From: Shewanella abyssi
GTDB taxonomy: Bacteria; Pseudomonadota; Gammaproteobacteria; Enterobacterales; Shewanellaceae
Reading direction: 5' to 3'
Assembly: GCF_023284025.1 (NCBI RefSeq)
Contig: NZ_JAKIKR010000025.1
Span: forward strand, 1-64,000
DNA length: 64,000 nt
Shown here: positions 44,546 to 53,670 of the stretch, one piece after another
How positions within the stretch are numbered: the stretch's first letter is position 1
Layout of the letters: the number at the start of each line of letters is the position of its first letter
Notes under the pieces: model-generated
The model's input: only the letters and a program-made list of their open reading frames with translations
What the model was told of the DNA's origin: nothing
The model's database searches: none
Position numbers and translations under genes: made by a program

Positions 44546-44582
44546 CCCGCGCAGTATACCTACGTGCTACGCGGGTTTTTAA
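44546..44582 (+). terminator. aceB terminator
   Basis: CCCGCG arm, 18-base loop with inner pairing, CGCGGG arm, then a T-run, about 110 bp downstream of aceB. Confidence 0.8.
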
Positions 44583-44639
44583 TAAAAACAGTGATCTCCC
44601 TCTTCCCAGTATGGTGATGACAGTTTACGCTTGTGATTG

Positions 44640-44668
44640 GCGACTCTTCGGGGTCGCATTTTTTTTAC
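44640..44668 (+). terminator. Second terminator after aceB
   Basis: GCGAC-TCTTCGGG-GTCGC followed by A and eight or more T residues. Confidence 0.8.
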
Positions 44669-44973
44669 TCTCCTTAAATCCCCATGTTTGTTATCAACGT
44701 CAATCAAACATCGTAGCAATAGCGGGCCTATACTGCACTTTGCGCTAATTGCGTATACAATTAACTCTATTAGTATCTTATACGAATTGCATTGAATATC
44801 TATTCATCAGAGCCTTGAATTGAAAAGCTTGAGTGTTTCTGAACTGGCTAAACACTTAGTGCAATCGGTATTGGAGTCTGCGCACATCATCAATTAGGAT
44901 GGGCGCTATTTAATCATTGAAAACTTGGCAGTATTAGCCGTCATAAGCAGAGTATTATTTGAAAGCTAACAGC

Positions 44974-46434
44974 ATGCAAGAAAGCACGTTAAGAGGTGCT
45001 GATTATTGGACGCAGCGGATCAGTGAGCAAGAGATGCCCGCGCTATGTTCGACGGTTAAAACCTTAGAGAGACTGGCGAAAGATGATGTGTCATCTCTTG
45101 CGATATTAGGTCAGAGCGTTATGCATGATAATGCGCTAACATCCCGTATTCTGCGTGTTGCGAACAGCGTGACATACAATAAGGGCAGCACTCAAGTGAC
45201 GACGGTGAGTAAGGCGGCGGTTGTCTTGGGCTTTGATGCAATCAAAAATATATGTATTACTGCAAAGTTACTGAGTAGTTTGTTAGAGTCGGAAGGCTTA
45301 TCTGAAAGTGTTTATCAGCGGCTGATTAGTTTGATGGCAAAGTCGTTTCAGGCGGCGATGTTTACTAAAATGCTGATGCAGGATTATGATGATGAGCTCC
45401 AAGAAGAGGTGTTTATTGCCTCACTGCTTTACCATTTGGGTGAGAGTGCGTTTTGGAGCACAGGTTCCACTGAAACCCTTGTATTAGACAGTAAACTTAA
45501 TCAGTGTGAGTCATCACTTGAGCGTGATCAAGCGGTAAGAGCGGTATTAGGGACGAGCTTTAAACAGCTTTCAGCGGGCATTGCACGTAATTGGGGCCTA
45601 GGCAGTATTCTCATTATGTCTTTAAGCCAACCGGATGAACGAACACCTGAAATTCGCAGTATCTTTCTGGCAAATAAGTTGAGCGATCTTCTATCGCAAC
45701 CCTTGCCTTCGATGCTTGAACTATCAAAAAGGTTGAAACAAACCGCCGATATCCTTGATATTGAGGTTGATGAACTAAAAGGACGTATGATCAGTTGCCA
45801 TAAAGCGACGGCACTAATGGCTGAGGCCTATGGTGCGAAAGTTTTAGTGGATTATTTGCCTGATGTGAAGCACCTATTAATTGAACACCAGGTTGAAGTT
45901 CAACAGCCAGTTATACGGGGCTCAAACCCGCTAGAACAGTTGAGATGCCTGCGAGCCTTAACCCAATGTGCATTAAAAAAGTCTGACTTTAATCAGGTTT
46001 TATCAATAGCGTTAAAGGGCGTTCTGCAAGGGGTTGGCGTAGACCGGTGCGCGGTATTGTTGTTAACGCCGAACAGAAAAGTGTTGCAGCCACGCATCGT
46101 ATTAGGTGATGGTGCCGCCGAGATGAAAAAAAACTTCTCGATAGAACTCGGCGGGACGAAGAATTTGTTTCAAGAATCGATTCAATTCAAAAGTGCACTG
46201 TTTGTCGATAATCCTCATTCAGCCAAATGGAGGCTTTATATGGATGACGCATTGAGAAGCCTAGTATCACCGACAGGATTTATGTTGGCGCCGCTGATAA
46301 TGAACCACACGGTTATCGGTGTGTTATTCGCCGATAGAGATAGTTCAGGCAGACGTTTAAGTGAAGAGGATTTCTTAGGTTTTAGCCACTTTGCTGAACT
46401 TTCAAATGTTTGCTTTTCAGCGACAATGAACTGA
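44974..46434 (+). CDS. HDOD domain plus GAF domain signalling protein
   Basis: 486 residues. An N-terminal HDOD domain (about 25-235: MPALCSTVKTLERLAKDDVS and DNALTSRILRVANS) is followed by a helical linker and a C-terminal GAF-like domain (about 320-480: VDRCAVLLLTPNRKVLQPRI, with LIMNHTVIGVLFADRD). HDOD proteins act in regulatory signalling, often cyclic-di-GMP-linked, without HD metal residues. ATG at 44974 is preferred to the TTG at 44959. Stands alone between terminators. Confidence 0.85.
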   Translation: MQESTLRGADYWTQRISEQEMPALCSTVKTLERLAKDDVSSLAILGQSVMHDNALTSRILRVANSVTYNKGSTQVTTVSKAAVVLGFDAIKNICITAKLLSSLLESEGLSESVYQRLISLMAKSFQAAMFTKMLMQDYDDELQEEVFIASLLYHLGESAFWSTGSTETLVLDSKLNQCESSLERDQAVRAVLGTSFKQLSAGIARNWGLGSILIMSLSQPDERTPEIRSIFLANKLSDLLSQPLPSMLELSKRLKQTADILDIEVDELKGRMISCHKATALMAEAYGAKVLVDYLPDVKHLLIEHQVEVQQPVIRGSNPLEQLRCLRALTQCALKKSDFNQVLSIALKGVLQGVGVDRCAVLLLTPNRKVLQPRIVLGDGAAEMKKNFSIELGGTKNLFQESIQFKSALFVDNPHSAKWRLYMDDALRSLVSPTGFMLAPLIMNHTVIGVLFADRDSSGRRLSEEDFLGFSHFAELSNVCFSATMN

Positions 46435-46448
46435 ACAATATTTGCAGC

Positions 46449-46488
46449 AGAAAAAGCGCTTTGTTATTGCTAATAAAGCGCTTTTTCT
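46449..46488. terminator. Bidirectional terminator
   Basis: AGAAAAAGCGCTTT and AAAGCGCTTTTTCT form a perfect 14-bp stem between two convergent genes. Confidence 0.92.
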
Positions 46489-46491
46489 ATT

Positions 46492-46989
46492 TTACTGAGG
46501 CTCGGCGGCAATAATTTCCGCGGTAATCGCTTTAGCTATCTCATTGGGAATGGGAAAGCTCAAGTGATACTGGGCTATCTTCCAACCCTGCGCTGTTTTT
46601 ATCAAGGTGCCCGTGCCACGGCTGACTCCGTAAGATGGGCTATTAAGGAGTTCATCAAACCAGATGACGTCACCGTGCTGAGTCATGGCGCGGCTGGTTA
46701 GGTCATAACGCCAGCCTTTTGTGGGTCGCGCATATTGTTCAAATTGCACCTTATCCCAGTGTTCATTGGCGTCGGTACCGATAAAGATGCCATTGTCTGC
46801 GTAAAGATCAAAATAGTTATCCCAGTCAGCATTTGCCGAATAGGTATTGAGGTTGTTGAGTAGAGTCGCTGCTTGCTGCTTGTCATCACTTTGGCTGACG
46901 GTTTGCGCGGTGGTATTGAATCCAAACAGGACGAACATGAGTATTACTGCCCGCCAAACGGTGGATGTTCTATGGTGTAGATTTAGCAT
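46492..46989 (-). CDS. Secreted SnoaL/NTF2-like protein
   Basis: 165 residues. N-terminal signal peptide (AVILMFVLFGFNTTAQTVSQ, cleavage likely near residue 29) followed by a SnoaL-3/NTF2-like fold: LNTYSANADWDNYFDLYADN, then GWRYDLTSRAM and GWKIAQYHLSFPIPN. Periplasmic protein of unknown ligand; homologues are annotated as nuclear transport factor 2 family. Its operon seems to be single-gene. Confidence 0.8.
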   Translation of the reverse strand: MLNLHHRTSTVWRAVILMFVLFGFNTTAQTVSQSDDKQQAATLLNNLNTYSANADWDNYFDLYADNGIFIGTDANEHWDKVQFEQYARPTKGWRYDLTSRAMTQHGDVIWFDELLNSPSYGVSRGTGTLIKTAQGWKIAQYHLSFPIPNEIAKAITAEIIAAEPQ

Positions 46990-47025
46990 AAATCCCTCAA
47001 TATTTTTGTTAGTTCAAATCCACTT

Positions 47026-47850
47026 CTAATGCCAGTTTACGGGATCGAGCTTATAAAAAGAACTCAACTCGTTGTAGAGCGCTGTATGTAAAGCAAGAAA
47101 ATCTTGCGGCTGTTCGAAAAACACTTCGCTAATGACTGCAAAAAATTCAGCAGGATTTGTCGCACCATAATAGCTAAACAAAGAGTATTGTTGGCATTGG
47201 CTTGCCTCAACTAAGTATTGATACTCTTGCATCATCACCGTTGACCAAGATGCATAGTCTTGTGAGCGGGTTAAGATCGGCGCGCCGTTGGCATGGCCAT
47301 CTTCTTGGTCAAGCTGGTGAGCAAACTCATGGATAACCACATTACTGCCGTCATTGGGCACAGCTGCACCCTCTTTAGCCGTTTGCCACGATAGAATGAC
47401 CTTGCTGTGCTGCCAAGATTCGCCCGATAGGACGCGACGGCGCTCCGACACCAGCCCATTTGAGTCGCGTTGCTCATTGTTCACGATGAACACCGAGGGA
47501 TAGATAAGGATCTCTGTTAAGTGTGGGTAGAAATCAGTTTTTCTATTGAGTAGCAGTAAACATGCCTGGGCGGCGACGGTGACACGAATATCATCATCAA
47601 TCTCTAATCCATCACAACCGACAAACTGCTTTTCGGCAATAAACACTTGGATATGTTTTTTCAGCTGTAACTGCAGATCTGCCGGAAGTGAGCGGAAAAA
47701 AGGGATCCGCTTTTTGAGGATAGATCGCCAAGCATGGGGGAAGGGCGTTCGAGTTAGCCGTTTTCTGCGCCTGGTTACTCGCCACGTACGGCTGGCAATC
47801 CACAGGATAGCGCTAGCGCTAATCAGTATTATTAATAAAATAGCGAGCAT
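47026..47850 (-). CDS. mtfA: MtfA-type zinc metallopeptidase
   Basis: 274 residues. An N-terminal transmembrane segment (3-20) precedes the MtfA (YeeI) domain with the zinc motif VVIHEFAHQLDQEDG: HExxH with His, Glu and His visible. In E. coli MtfA titrates the repressor Mlc and so affects the glucose PTS; it also shows aminopeptidase activity. Unlike E. coli MtfA it has the N-terminal membrane anchor. No Mlc gene is nearby. Confidence 0.88.
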   Translation of the reverse strand: MLAILLIILISASAILWIASRTWRVTRRRKRLTRTPFPHAWRSILKKRIPFFRSLPADLQLQLKKHIQVFIAEKQFVGCDGLEIDDDIRVTVAAQACLLLLNRKTDFYPHLTEILIYPSVFIVNNEQRDSNGLVSERRRVLSGESWQHSKVILSWQTAKEGAAVPNDGSNVVIHEFAHQLDQEDGHANGAPILTRSQDYASWSTVMMQEYQYLVEASQCQQYSLFSYYGATNPAEFFAVISEVFFEQPQDFLALHTALYNELSSFYKLDPVNWH

Positions 47851-48069
47851 TAGAACCCCTTATTAATACCAATTAGTATAAGAACTCTCGCTGAGCGATC
47901 AAATCTTTATAATAATGGGTATAACATGTTGAAGCTAAGCTTCTGGTTGCCGAAGTATGCTACGGCTAATGTTAATGATATGCGGGTGGAGAGGGTAGAA
48001 TTCAACAATGAATCGCTAATACAGTGATTGTTTATCAAAAATCAACGGAGGATGGGGGGATTTAAAAAA

Positions 48070-48113
48070 GGCTGGCAGTTCAATAATTCAAATCTTTTCC
48101 ATTTCTGCCAGCT
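48070..48113 (-). terminator. Terminator of the parA operon
   Basis: Bottom strand: GCTGGCAG, a long AT-rich loop, CTGCCAGC and a run of T's, 13 bp past the partner gene stop. The large loop lowers confidence. Confidence 0.55.
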
Positions 48114-48125
48114 AAATTGGGAAGG

Positions 48126-48587
48126 TTACTCAACAATAATGCGTCTCTCTATCTCTTTTCTCTCTTGTGCTGTCATATTGAAATGATGTTCAATCAAAAA
48201 GCGCACCAATTTGGACTTGGCTACATCGCCGTCCTCGGCTAAAGCGGCTAGGTGAGCAATGGCTGATTCACTCAAGGTGAATGTTGATTTTCTAAACGGT
48301 GCATCTCCTTTGGTTATTCTCTTAACATTTGCACTGCTCGGCTGCACTACAACGCCGATATTGTTTGCGAGTACCTTTAAACTCGATAAATTCGATTGGC
48401 TCTTGTTAATGTTTAGCGCTATCACCTTATTTGTTGCGGGAGCGAGTTGCTCCTCTCCAACGGCATAGCGATTAGCATCATTAATAAAATCATCAATTAA
48501 ATCGTCTAAGGCTAACTGAGAGCTATGGATTTGTTGATGAGCTGACTTAGACAGCGTAGAGCTTTTCTTGAGATCGGTCAGACCCAT
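48126..48587 (-). CDS. ParA partner protein, probable DNA-binding
   Basis: About 153 residues from MGLTDLKKSS. The N-terminal half is low-complexity; the C-terminal half has a ribbon-helix-helix-like segment (FRKSTFTLSESAIAHLAALA, then KSKLVRFLIEHHF). Overlaps the end of parA by about 41 bp and is cotranscribed. It is smaller than a true ParB and has no CTPase or ParB-N motif, so it resembles the small centromere-binding partners of plasmid type Ib systems. No family name can be given. Confidence 0.6.
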   Translation of the reverse strand: MGLTDLKKSSTLSKSAHQQIHSSQLALDDLIDDFINDANRYAVGEEQLAPATNKVIALNINKSQSNLSSLKVLANNIGVVVQPSSANVKRITKGDAPFRKSTFTLSESAIAHLAALAEDGDVAKSKLVRFLIEHHFNMTAQERKEIERRIIVE

Positions 48588-49290
48588 ATTCACCTCTCAT
48601 CTTTTTCATCTGTTTTTCGGCGATGCGATTGCGTATCTCAGTTGAATTAGCAACTTGCAGCAATTCGGTGGCAATGCCACGGATCTCGTTGGCTGCTTTT
48701 CCTTTTGGCTCAATTTCTAAAACAGATAAGCCAGATTCTTCACTGTCATCATAGATATTTCGGCTATAGGTAATGGCATTGAGAACGTTGATGTCATAGG
48801 TTTTGCACACCTCTTTAGCTTCAAAAATACGGTTGGCTTGGTTGGGTAAGCTAGGGCATTGGGTGATCACAAATGTTGCGCGCAGTTTTGGGTTAATCAT
48901 CATGCATGTGGCGACGATATCATCCATGTGGCTCACGGTTTTAAGGTCCCGTCGTTTGGGCCTAAGTGGCATCAGTACATGGGATGCAACAGACATCGTT
49001 GCGCGCAGAGCAAGGTTATCTTGGCCACCACAATCAACAATGACGTAGTCATAGTGTTGTTCCAGACTGAGCAAGTCATTACGTATTTTTCCATATAGCT
49101 GTACGCAGTTTATACTCGGCAACTGTGGATTGTTATTTCTGGCATGGATCCAATCTGAAGTGGTACGTTGAGGATCGCAGTCAACCATAATCACTGAAGC
49201 TTGGCATTCTGCTGTTAAGAAAACGGCAATATTTTGCGCTAGACAGCTCTTGCCACTACCGCCTTTTTCACCACCCACTAATATAATCAT
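48547..49290 (-). CDS. ParA/MinD-family ATPase
   Basis: 247 residues. Deviant Walker A GEKGGSGKS (residues 7-15) with both signature lysines, Walker A' VDCDPQRTTSDW, and Walker B-like YDYVIVDCGGQD. It has no N-terminal helix-turn-helix, so it is like ParA of type Ib plasmids or orphan ParAs that position cargo. With its overlapping partner it forms a two-gene operon in the chromosome away from any gidAB/origin context. Either a domesticated plasmid module or a positioning system for another cargo. Confidence 0.88.
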   Translation of the reverse strand: MIILVGGEKGGSGKSCLAQNIAVFLTAECQASVIMVDCDPQRTTSDWIHARNNNPQLPSINCVQLYGKIRNDLLSLEQHYDYVIVDCGGQDNLALRATMSVASHVLMPLRPKRRDLKTVSHMDDIVATCMMINPKLRATFVITQCPSLPNQANRIFEAKEVCKTYDINVLNAITYSRNIYDDSEESGLSVLEIEPKGKAANEIRGIATELLQVANSTEIRNRIAEKQMKKMRGEYGSDRSQEKLYAV

Positions 49291-49860
49291 GTTTTATCCT
49301 CAAGTACGCGTTTATTTATCTGACCGTTTGCAAGCTGCTGGATGTGTACTGGTTTGATTGGATAATCTAGATTGACTTATTGTTACCCAATGCAACAGCT
49401 GTGATATTAATTTATGCAGAGATAGGCCTAAGGTCAACTGGTTGATTTTTGACGCTTTTATTTCAATTGACTGGCGAAGTTTTTTTGACATAAAAACCGC
49501 TTTCGTTGTTTTTTTGACGCGCTAGTGTCGCGGCTAGCTAATAGGTGGTGTTTGGTATGATTATTAGTAGTTTAAGTTTTTTTAAAACCCGAACAGTAGG
49601 GCTAAAACCGACGAATTGATTCGCGCTGATGGTAATCGCGTTGTCATTCTAAAGATTGATATTTCAAAATTTACCATCAGCACCAATCTTTATGCGAATT
49701 AATTATATATGGTTGCTTGGGTATAGCCGCTCGATACATAGTAACTTGTCGATAGTGTTAGCCTAGCATGGTAAAAATTGCTCCGATGAATCGCGCTCCA
49801 TGTGCACTCCATGTTAGTCTTTGCCAAAATATAAGTGGTCATAAACACGGATGCAGCACA
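49291..49860. other. Gene-free stretch upstream of parA
   Basis: AT-rich divergent region holding the parA promoter and, at the other side, that of the DUF3820 gene. Contains poly-T/A tracts (TTTTTTTGACA near 49480) but no clear iteron series. It is a natural place to look for a parS-like centromere. Confidence 0.45.
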
Positions 49861-50088
49861 GTGGATGAGAAGCTATTACAACAAGCGATTAGCCAGAAAA
49901 TGCCCTTTGGCAAATATGCTGGGCGTTATTTATTAGAGTTACCCGAACCTTACTTAGTGTGGTTCCACTCAAAAGGTTTTCCGGAGGGCAAGCTTGGCCA
50001 GCAACTGGCATTAATGTATGAGGTGAAGCTCAATGGACTCGAAGGTATGTTGCAGCCCCTGCTCGATAAGGTAAAACAGGCAAGATAA
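49861..50088 (+). CDS. DUF3820 protein
   Basis: 75 residues from a GTG start (VDEKLLQQAI); the frame is open to 49768, but homologues begin here. Conserved KMPFGKYAGRYLLELPEPYL and WFHSKGFPEGKLG identify DUF3820, sometimes labelled a quorum-sensing-regulated virulence factor in Pseudomonas and fused to nucleases elsewhere. Role unknown. Cytosolic. Confidence 0.78.
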   Translation: MDEKLLQQAISQKMPFGKYAGRYLLELPEPYLVWFHSKGFPEGKLGQQLALMYEVKLNGLEGMLQPLLDKVKQAR

Positions 50089-50270
50089 ACCATTTCATCT
50101 TGAATAAAGTTCCGTAAACGGGCTAAATTTCTTTTGGAATGAGAGTTGGATCTAATAGTTGATGATTTGATTATGATTAGTGACGAGTATTAGAGATTTA
50201 TGCTTTATTGCATGCTTTAATATATTTGAATTGAGATATTAAATTGATAACTTTTGAAAGGAAATTCCCG

Positions 50271-50573
50271 ATGATAGCTAAATTAGTTAAATTGGCTGCT
50301 GCAGCAACACTTGCTCTTGGTATGTCTAGCGCTTGGGCTCAAGGTGTTATGCATGAAGGTACTGTCATGGATACTATGAATGGCGGCGGTTATACCTATG
50401 TACAGATTAAAGAAGCTGACCAAACATTTTGGGCTGCTGGTCCACAAATCGAAGTTAAGAAAGGCGACAAGGTCGTTGTTCAAGAGCAGATGTGGATGAA
50501 TGACTTTGCCAGCAAAACCTTAAATCGTACTTTTGACAAGCTGTTGTTTGTTGGTCGTATTGATAAGAAGTAA
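50271..50573 (+). CDS. NrfJ-like periplasmic protein
   Basis: 100 residues. A signal peptide (IAKLVKLAAAATLALGMSSA then WAQG) precedes a small beta domain with EGTVMDTMNGGGYTYVQIKE and FWAAGPQIEVKKGDKVVV. Similar proteins in Shewanella are annotated NrfJ-related and are linked to periplasmic redox or nitrite metabolism; that role is not shown here. Start ATG after GAAAGGAAATTCCCG. Monocistronic, followed by a strong terminator. Confidence 0.75.
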   Translation: MIAKLVKLAAAATLALGMSSAWAQGVMHEGTVMDTMNGGGYTYVQIKEADQTFWAAGPQIEVKKGDKVVVQEQMWMNDFASKTLNRTFDKLLFVGRIDKK

Positions 50574-50616
50574 TAGCGATATCCGTTGTCGCTAAGGCTT
50601 CAACTTGTATCACTGT

Positions 50617-50658
50617 AAAAAGAAAACGGCGCAGACTTTGTTTGCGCCGTTTTCTTTT
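50617..50658. terminator. Bidirectional terminator
   Basis: AAAAGAAAACGGCGCA and TGCGCCGTTTTCTTTT: perfect 16-bp stem. Confidence 0.92.
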
Positions 50659-50707
50659 GCCATCAACTAGCGCAAAATAACGCTATTGTTTCGTCTATTT
50701 GATTGTC

Positions 50708-51247
50708 ATGCTCAGAATTATTCCCTACAGCAAGTGTTATGCGCTGCAAGTCAGTCAGCTGTTTCATCTGGCTATTAACGCCATTGACGATGATGTGTAC
50801 TCGACTGCTGAGCAACAAGCTTGGTCGTTCGCCCCTCGTTCCAGCTACCATTGGCATAAAAGGCTATCTCGTTCAAAAGCCTGGCTTATGATAGATGACT
50901 CCCGTGATGTACAAGGCAACCCTTTATGCTGCGGCGTGGTTAACCTTGAGACGCATTTTCATAGTCGCGGTTATATCGACAGTCTTTATGTCCACCCCGA
51001 ATATCAACATCGAGGGATAGCAGCAGCACTGTTTAGCCAATTAGAAACCTGGGCTATTAGTGCCAATATCAGTAATTTATCCGTTGATGCGTCTAAATTA
51101 TCAAAACCATTATTTTTAGCTCATGGCTTCAGACTCAACCATCGCAGTTATCAAGAAAAGCGCGGTCAAATTGTAATGGGCTATTTAATGAGTAAAGCCC
51201 TGACAACTAATGGGCAAGGTTTAGATGATGAATGTGAGGTTGTTTAA
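50708..51247 (+). CDS. GNAT acetyltransferase 1
   Basis: 179 residues from the ATG giving MLRIIPYSK. GNAT fold with acetyl-CoA-binding motif A, DSLYVHPEYQHRGIAAALFS (about residues 98-117). Substrate unknown; the family acetylates amines of small molecules or proteins. It overlaps a second GNAT gene by 23 bp; the two share the AAWS.AP.S..NW/HW region and probably arose by tandem duplication. Confidence 0.87.
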   Translation: MLRIIPYSKCYALQVSQLFHLAINAIDDDVYSTAEQQAWSFAPRSSYHWHKRLSRSKAWLMIDDSRDVQGNPLCCGVVNLETHFHSRGYIDSLYVHPEYQHRGIAAALFSQLETWAISANISNLSVDASKLSKPLFLAHGFRLNHRSYQEKRGQIVMGYLMSKALTTNGQGLDDECEVV

Positions 51248-51728
51248 CGCGCAGGATGTAGATCAACTCGCGACCTTGTTTCACCTCAGTATCTCACAAG
51301 GTGCCAGCGGTCATTACAGCGTTGAGGAAAGAGCTGCTTGGTCAGCTTCGCCTCGGAGCCACGAAAATTGGCTTAGCAGATTGCAGCCAACTACAACATG
51401 GGTAGCAGAAGAGGGTGGTATTATTGCTGGGTTTATCAACCTAAAGCCGGCAAAGCTTAAGCCGTCGGATAATGAAGAATGGCTAAGCGCTGATATCGAT
51501 TGCCTCTTCACCCACCCAGACTTTACTGGTAGAGGCGTCGCGACTGCGCTTTATAAAGATTTACAAGAGTTTGCCGTAGCGCAGCAGATAAAGGAACTTA
51601 CGGTAGAGGCGTCTTTTCTGGCCAAACTCTTTTTCGAAAAGCAGGGTTATGAAGTGCTTTCTAAAAACCAGCATCCGCGCGCGGGTCAAGTATTAGTTAA
51701 CTTTAGCATGCGTAAACTGTTGCTCTAA
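51225..51728 (+). CDS. GNAT acetyltransferase 2
   Basis: 167 residues. Motif A DCLFTHPDFTGRGVATALYK (about 91-110) and an N-terminal half with YSVEERAAWSASPRSHENW that parallels YSTAEQQAWSFAPRSSYHW in the upstream gene. Translationally coupled paralogue; may act as a pair. Closest general annotation is a YafP-like acetyltransferase. Confidence 0.87.
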   Translation: MMNVRLFNAQDVDQLATLFHLSISQGASGHYSVEERAAWSASPRSHENWLSRLQPTTTWVAEEGGIIAGFINLKPAKLKPSDNEEWLSADIDCLFTHPDFTGRGVATALYKDLQEFAVAQQIKELTVEASFLAKLFFEKQGYEVLSKNQHPRAGQVLVNFSMRKLLL

Positions 51729-51805
51729 CGATTGTCTTATGTCATCAACTAAATAGCCCATAAAATGACGGACTGTTTAGTTGGGTTCAGTTAGAGATGA
51801 AAGTG

Positions 51806-53548
51806 TTAACTTCTATGGCTAGTGTAATGCACTTGTGGCTCTATCACTTCAGCTAAGGTTTCGGCTCGACTGATGAAACGAATAAAGGCGCTGGGTAAGG
51901 TTAATTGTTCGACACTGCGCTGCCAGTTGGACTGCAATATAGCTGAGTAACCCTCCTTCCCCGATGCGGTATACGCTGATGACACGCCGATATAGTGCTG
52001 CTGCGGGTCAACATCAAGCCACTGCGCTAGGCCATCGACTTGGCGCATGATTTCGAGTTTAATGATGCGTTTACCTAAGGTTTGTCTACCATCGTAAAAG
52101 TACTTAAGACCATAGGTGTATGGGAAGCTGCCCGCTCCAGTGCCGATAACACTGTTATTCGTCGCTGCATTAATGGCAGATTCCAGCATCTCAAAAATAA
52201 ACTGACCTTGAATTTGGTAGGTCACTAAAGGCAAGTCAAACGGCAGAATGCGGCCAATAACTTCAGCAAGGCTTAATTGACCTTTATTGAGTGACTGCCT
52301 TACTCCACCGGCATTATGTAGCGCAAAATCAACCTCAATACCAATCTCAGTGGTTTCTTTAAACATACTCCGACTTACCCAAGGTGCTATCTCACTGCCG
52401 TGTGGCAGAGCTTTGCTAGGCAAGCGGGTATGAACTAAGTTTCTTGGTACAAAACCGAGGATTTGATTGTCTAGCGCATCAAGAGTTGGGCGATATTTTT
52501 TGAGGATGGTTTGCTGAATGACGCTGTCTTCACCGTCCCAATAAATAGCCGGGTTGGCGTCCAGCTTGGCGCGGATCGCCAGATAATTATCTGCGCTCAC
52601 TTCGCCTTCGCCAGCTTGTAAAATAAATTGCTGGTCTAGCATAAAGTAATTACCGCCGTTAAGGCTGGTCACCATCCCCCTGTCGTCAAATGTAACATCT
52701 GCAATGCCGATAGTTTCGGCGTACTTTCCAGCATGCAATATAGGCGTGTTGTTGACGCGTTCAGCATAAGGCATATTGCTTAAGCCCAACTGGCGAAAAT
52801 CACCTTGAAGCGTATGGGAGTGTCCGCCAACAATCAAACTGATCCCATCAACCTCTTGGGCGAGTCTTTTATCTTGGTCCAGGCCGAGATGACTCAACAC
52901 TATGATGTGATATATGCCTTCAGCATGAAGTTTAGCAACGGTGCGTCTGGTGGTTTCAATGGCATTGATAAAATGGGTATCTTCGTCGGGACGAGCAATC
53001 TCTTTCATTTGATCAAGCGTGATGCCGACGATAGCGACTTGCTTGTCCTGCAGCGGCTTTAAAATATATTTTGCCGTCTGCGAGTCATTGTCGTAATCAT
53101 ACAGGTTAGGGTGGCATGCCAGCCGTGCTGTTTTGTCTAAACGCTCTTGGCTTAAGTCCATATTACCGGCAAGTAACGGGAATTGGATATCGTTAAGAAA
53201 ATCTAACACTGGTCCGTTACCGGCATCAATTTCATGGTTTCCGAGCACCATGGCATCGGGCTTTAGCAGATTCAGCAGATCAGAATTGGCTTTGCCTTTG
53301 AACTCATTAAAGTAAAGTGTGCCTTGAAAGCTGTCGCCGCCATGTAAGAACAGAAACGATTGCTGCTTGGCTTTGGCCGATAACTTGGCCTGAGAAAGTT
53401 GGTAACCGATGCGTGCATACCCGCCACTATGGGTGTACAGGGTTAACTCTTGTTGCTGTTCTGATACGGTAAATTGCAGACGATTTGCGTCGAAATGAGA
53501 ATGTGTGTCGTTGATGTGGGCAAGTTTTAAAGTGTAATTAGACGTCAT
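51806..53548 (-). CDS. 5'-nucleotidase/metallophosphoesterase, UshA-like
   Basis: About 580 residues. N-terminal calcineurin-type phosphoesterase with LAHINDTHSHFD, HGGDSFQGTLYF, MVLGNHEIDAG and VGGHSHTLQGD, and a C-terminal 5'-nucleotidase domain (about 345-550, NAGGVRQSLNKGQLSLAEVI and SAYTASGKEGY). It should hydrolyse nucleotides or sugar nucleotides. It has no signal peptide in front of the first motif, unlike periplasmic UshA, so it is probably cytoplasmic. Start taken at MTSNYTLKL. Confidence 0.9.
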   Translation of the reverse strand: MTSNYTLKLAHINDTHSHFDANRLQFTVSEQQQELTLYTHSGGYARIGYQLSQAKLSAKAKQQSFLFLHGGDSFQGTLYFNEFKGKANSDLLNLLKPDAMVLGNHEIDAGNGPVLDFLNDIQFPLLAGNMDLSQERLDKTARLACHPNLYDYDNDSQTAKYILKPLQDKQVAIVGITLDQMKEIARPDEDTHFINAIETTRRTVAKLHAEGIYHIIVLSHLGLDQDKRLAQEVDGISLIVGGHSHTLQGDFRQLGLSNMPYAERVNNTPILHAGKYAETIGIADVTFDDRGMVTSLNGGNYFMLDQQFILQAGEGEVSADNYLAIRAKLDANPAIYWDGEDSVIQQTILKKYRPTLDALDNQILGFVPRNLVHTRLPSKALPHGSEIAPWVSRSMFKETTEIGIEVDFALHNAGGVRQSLNKGQLSLAEVIGRILPFDLPLVTYQIQGQFIFEMLESAINAATNNSVIGTGAGSFPYTYGLKYFYDGRQTLGKRIIKLEIMRQVDGLAQWLDVDPQQHYIGVSSAYTASGKEGYSAILQSNWQRSVEQLTLPSAFIRFISRAETLAEVIEPQVHYTSHRS

Positions 53549-53624
53549 CTTAATCCTCAGAACCAAACAAGAATTATAGCACTAACCCTTACTGTTTGGT
53601 GAAATACTGATTTTGGCGGCTAAA

Positions 53625-53645
53625 AAAGGGAGCCAAGCTCCCTTT
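53625..53645. terminator. Terminator of the CNNM/CBS gene
   Basis: AAAGGGAGC-CAA-GCTCCCTTT, a perfect 9-bp stem with A/T tracts, after the leftward membrane-protein gene. Confidence 0.8.
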
Positions 53646-53670
53646 CTCTACAGAGTGAGTTAACTAGCGC

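Larger units (their letters stand above)
44438..44973. other. Gene-free stretch after aceB with two terminators
   Basis: Contains hairpins at 44546-44580 (CCCGCG...CGCGGG then TTTTT) and 44640-44668 (GCGAC...GTCGC then A and a T-run). The rest is AT-rich and presumably carries the promoter of the HDOD gene. No coding remnant of aceA was recognised. Confidence 0.7.
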
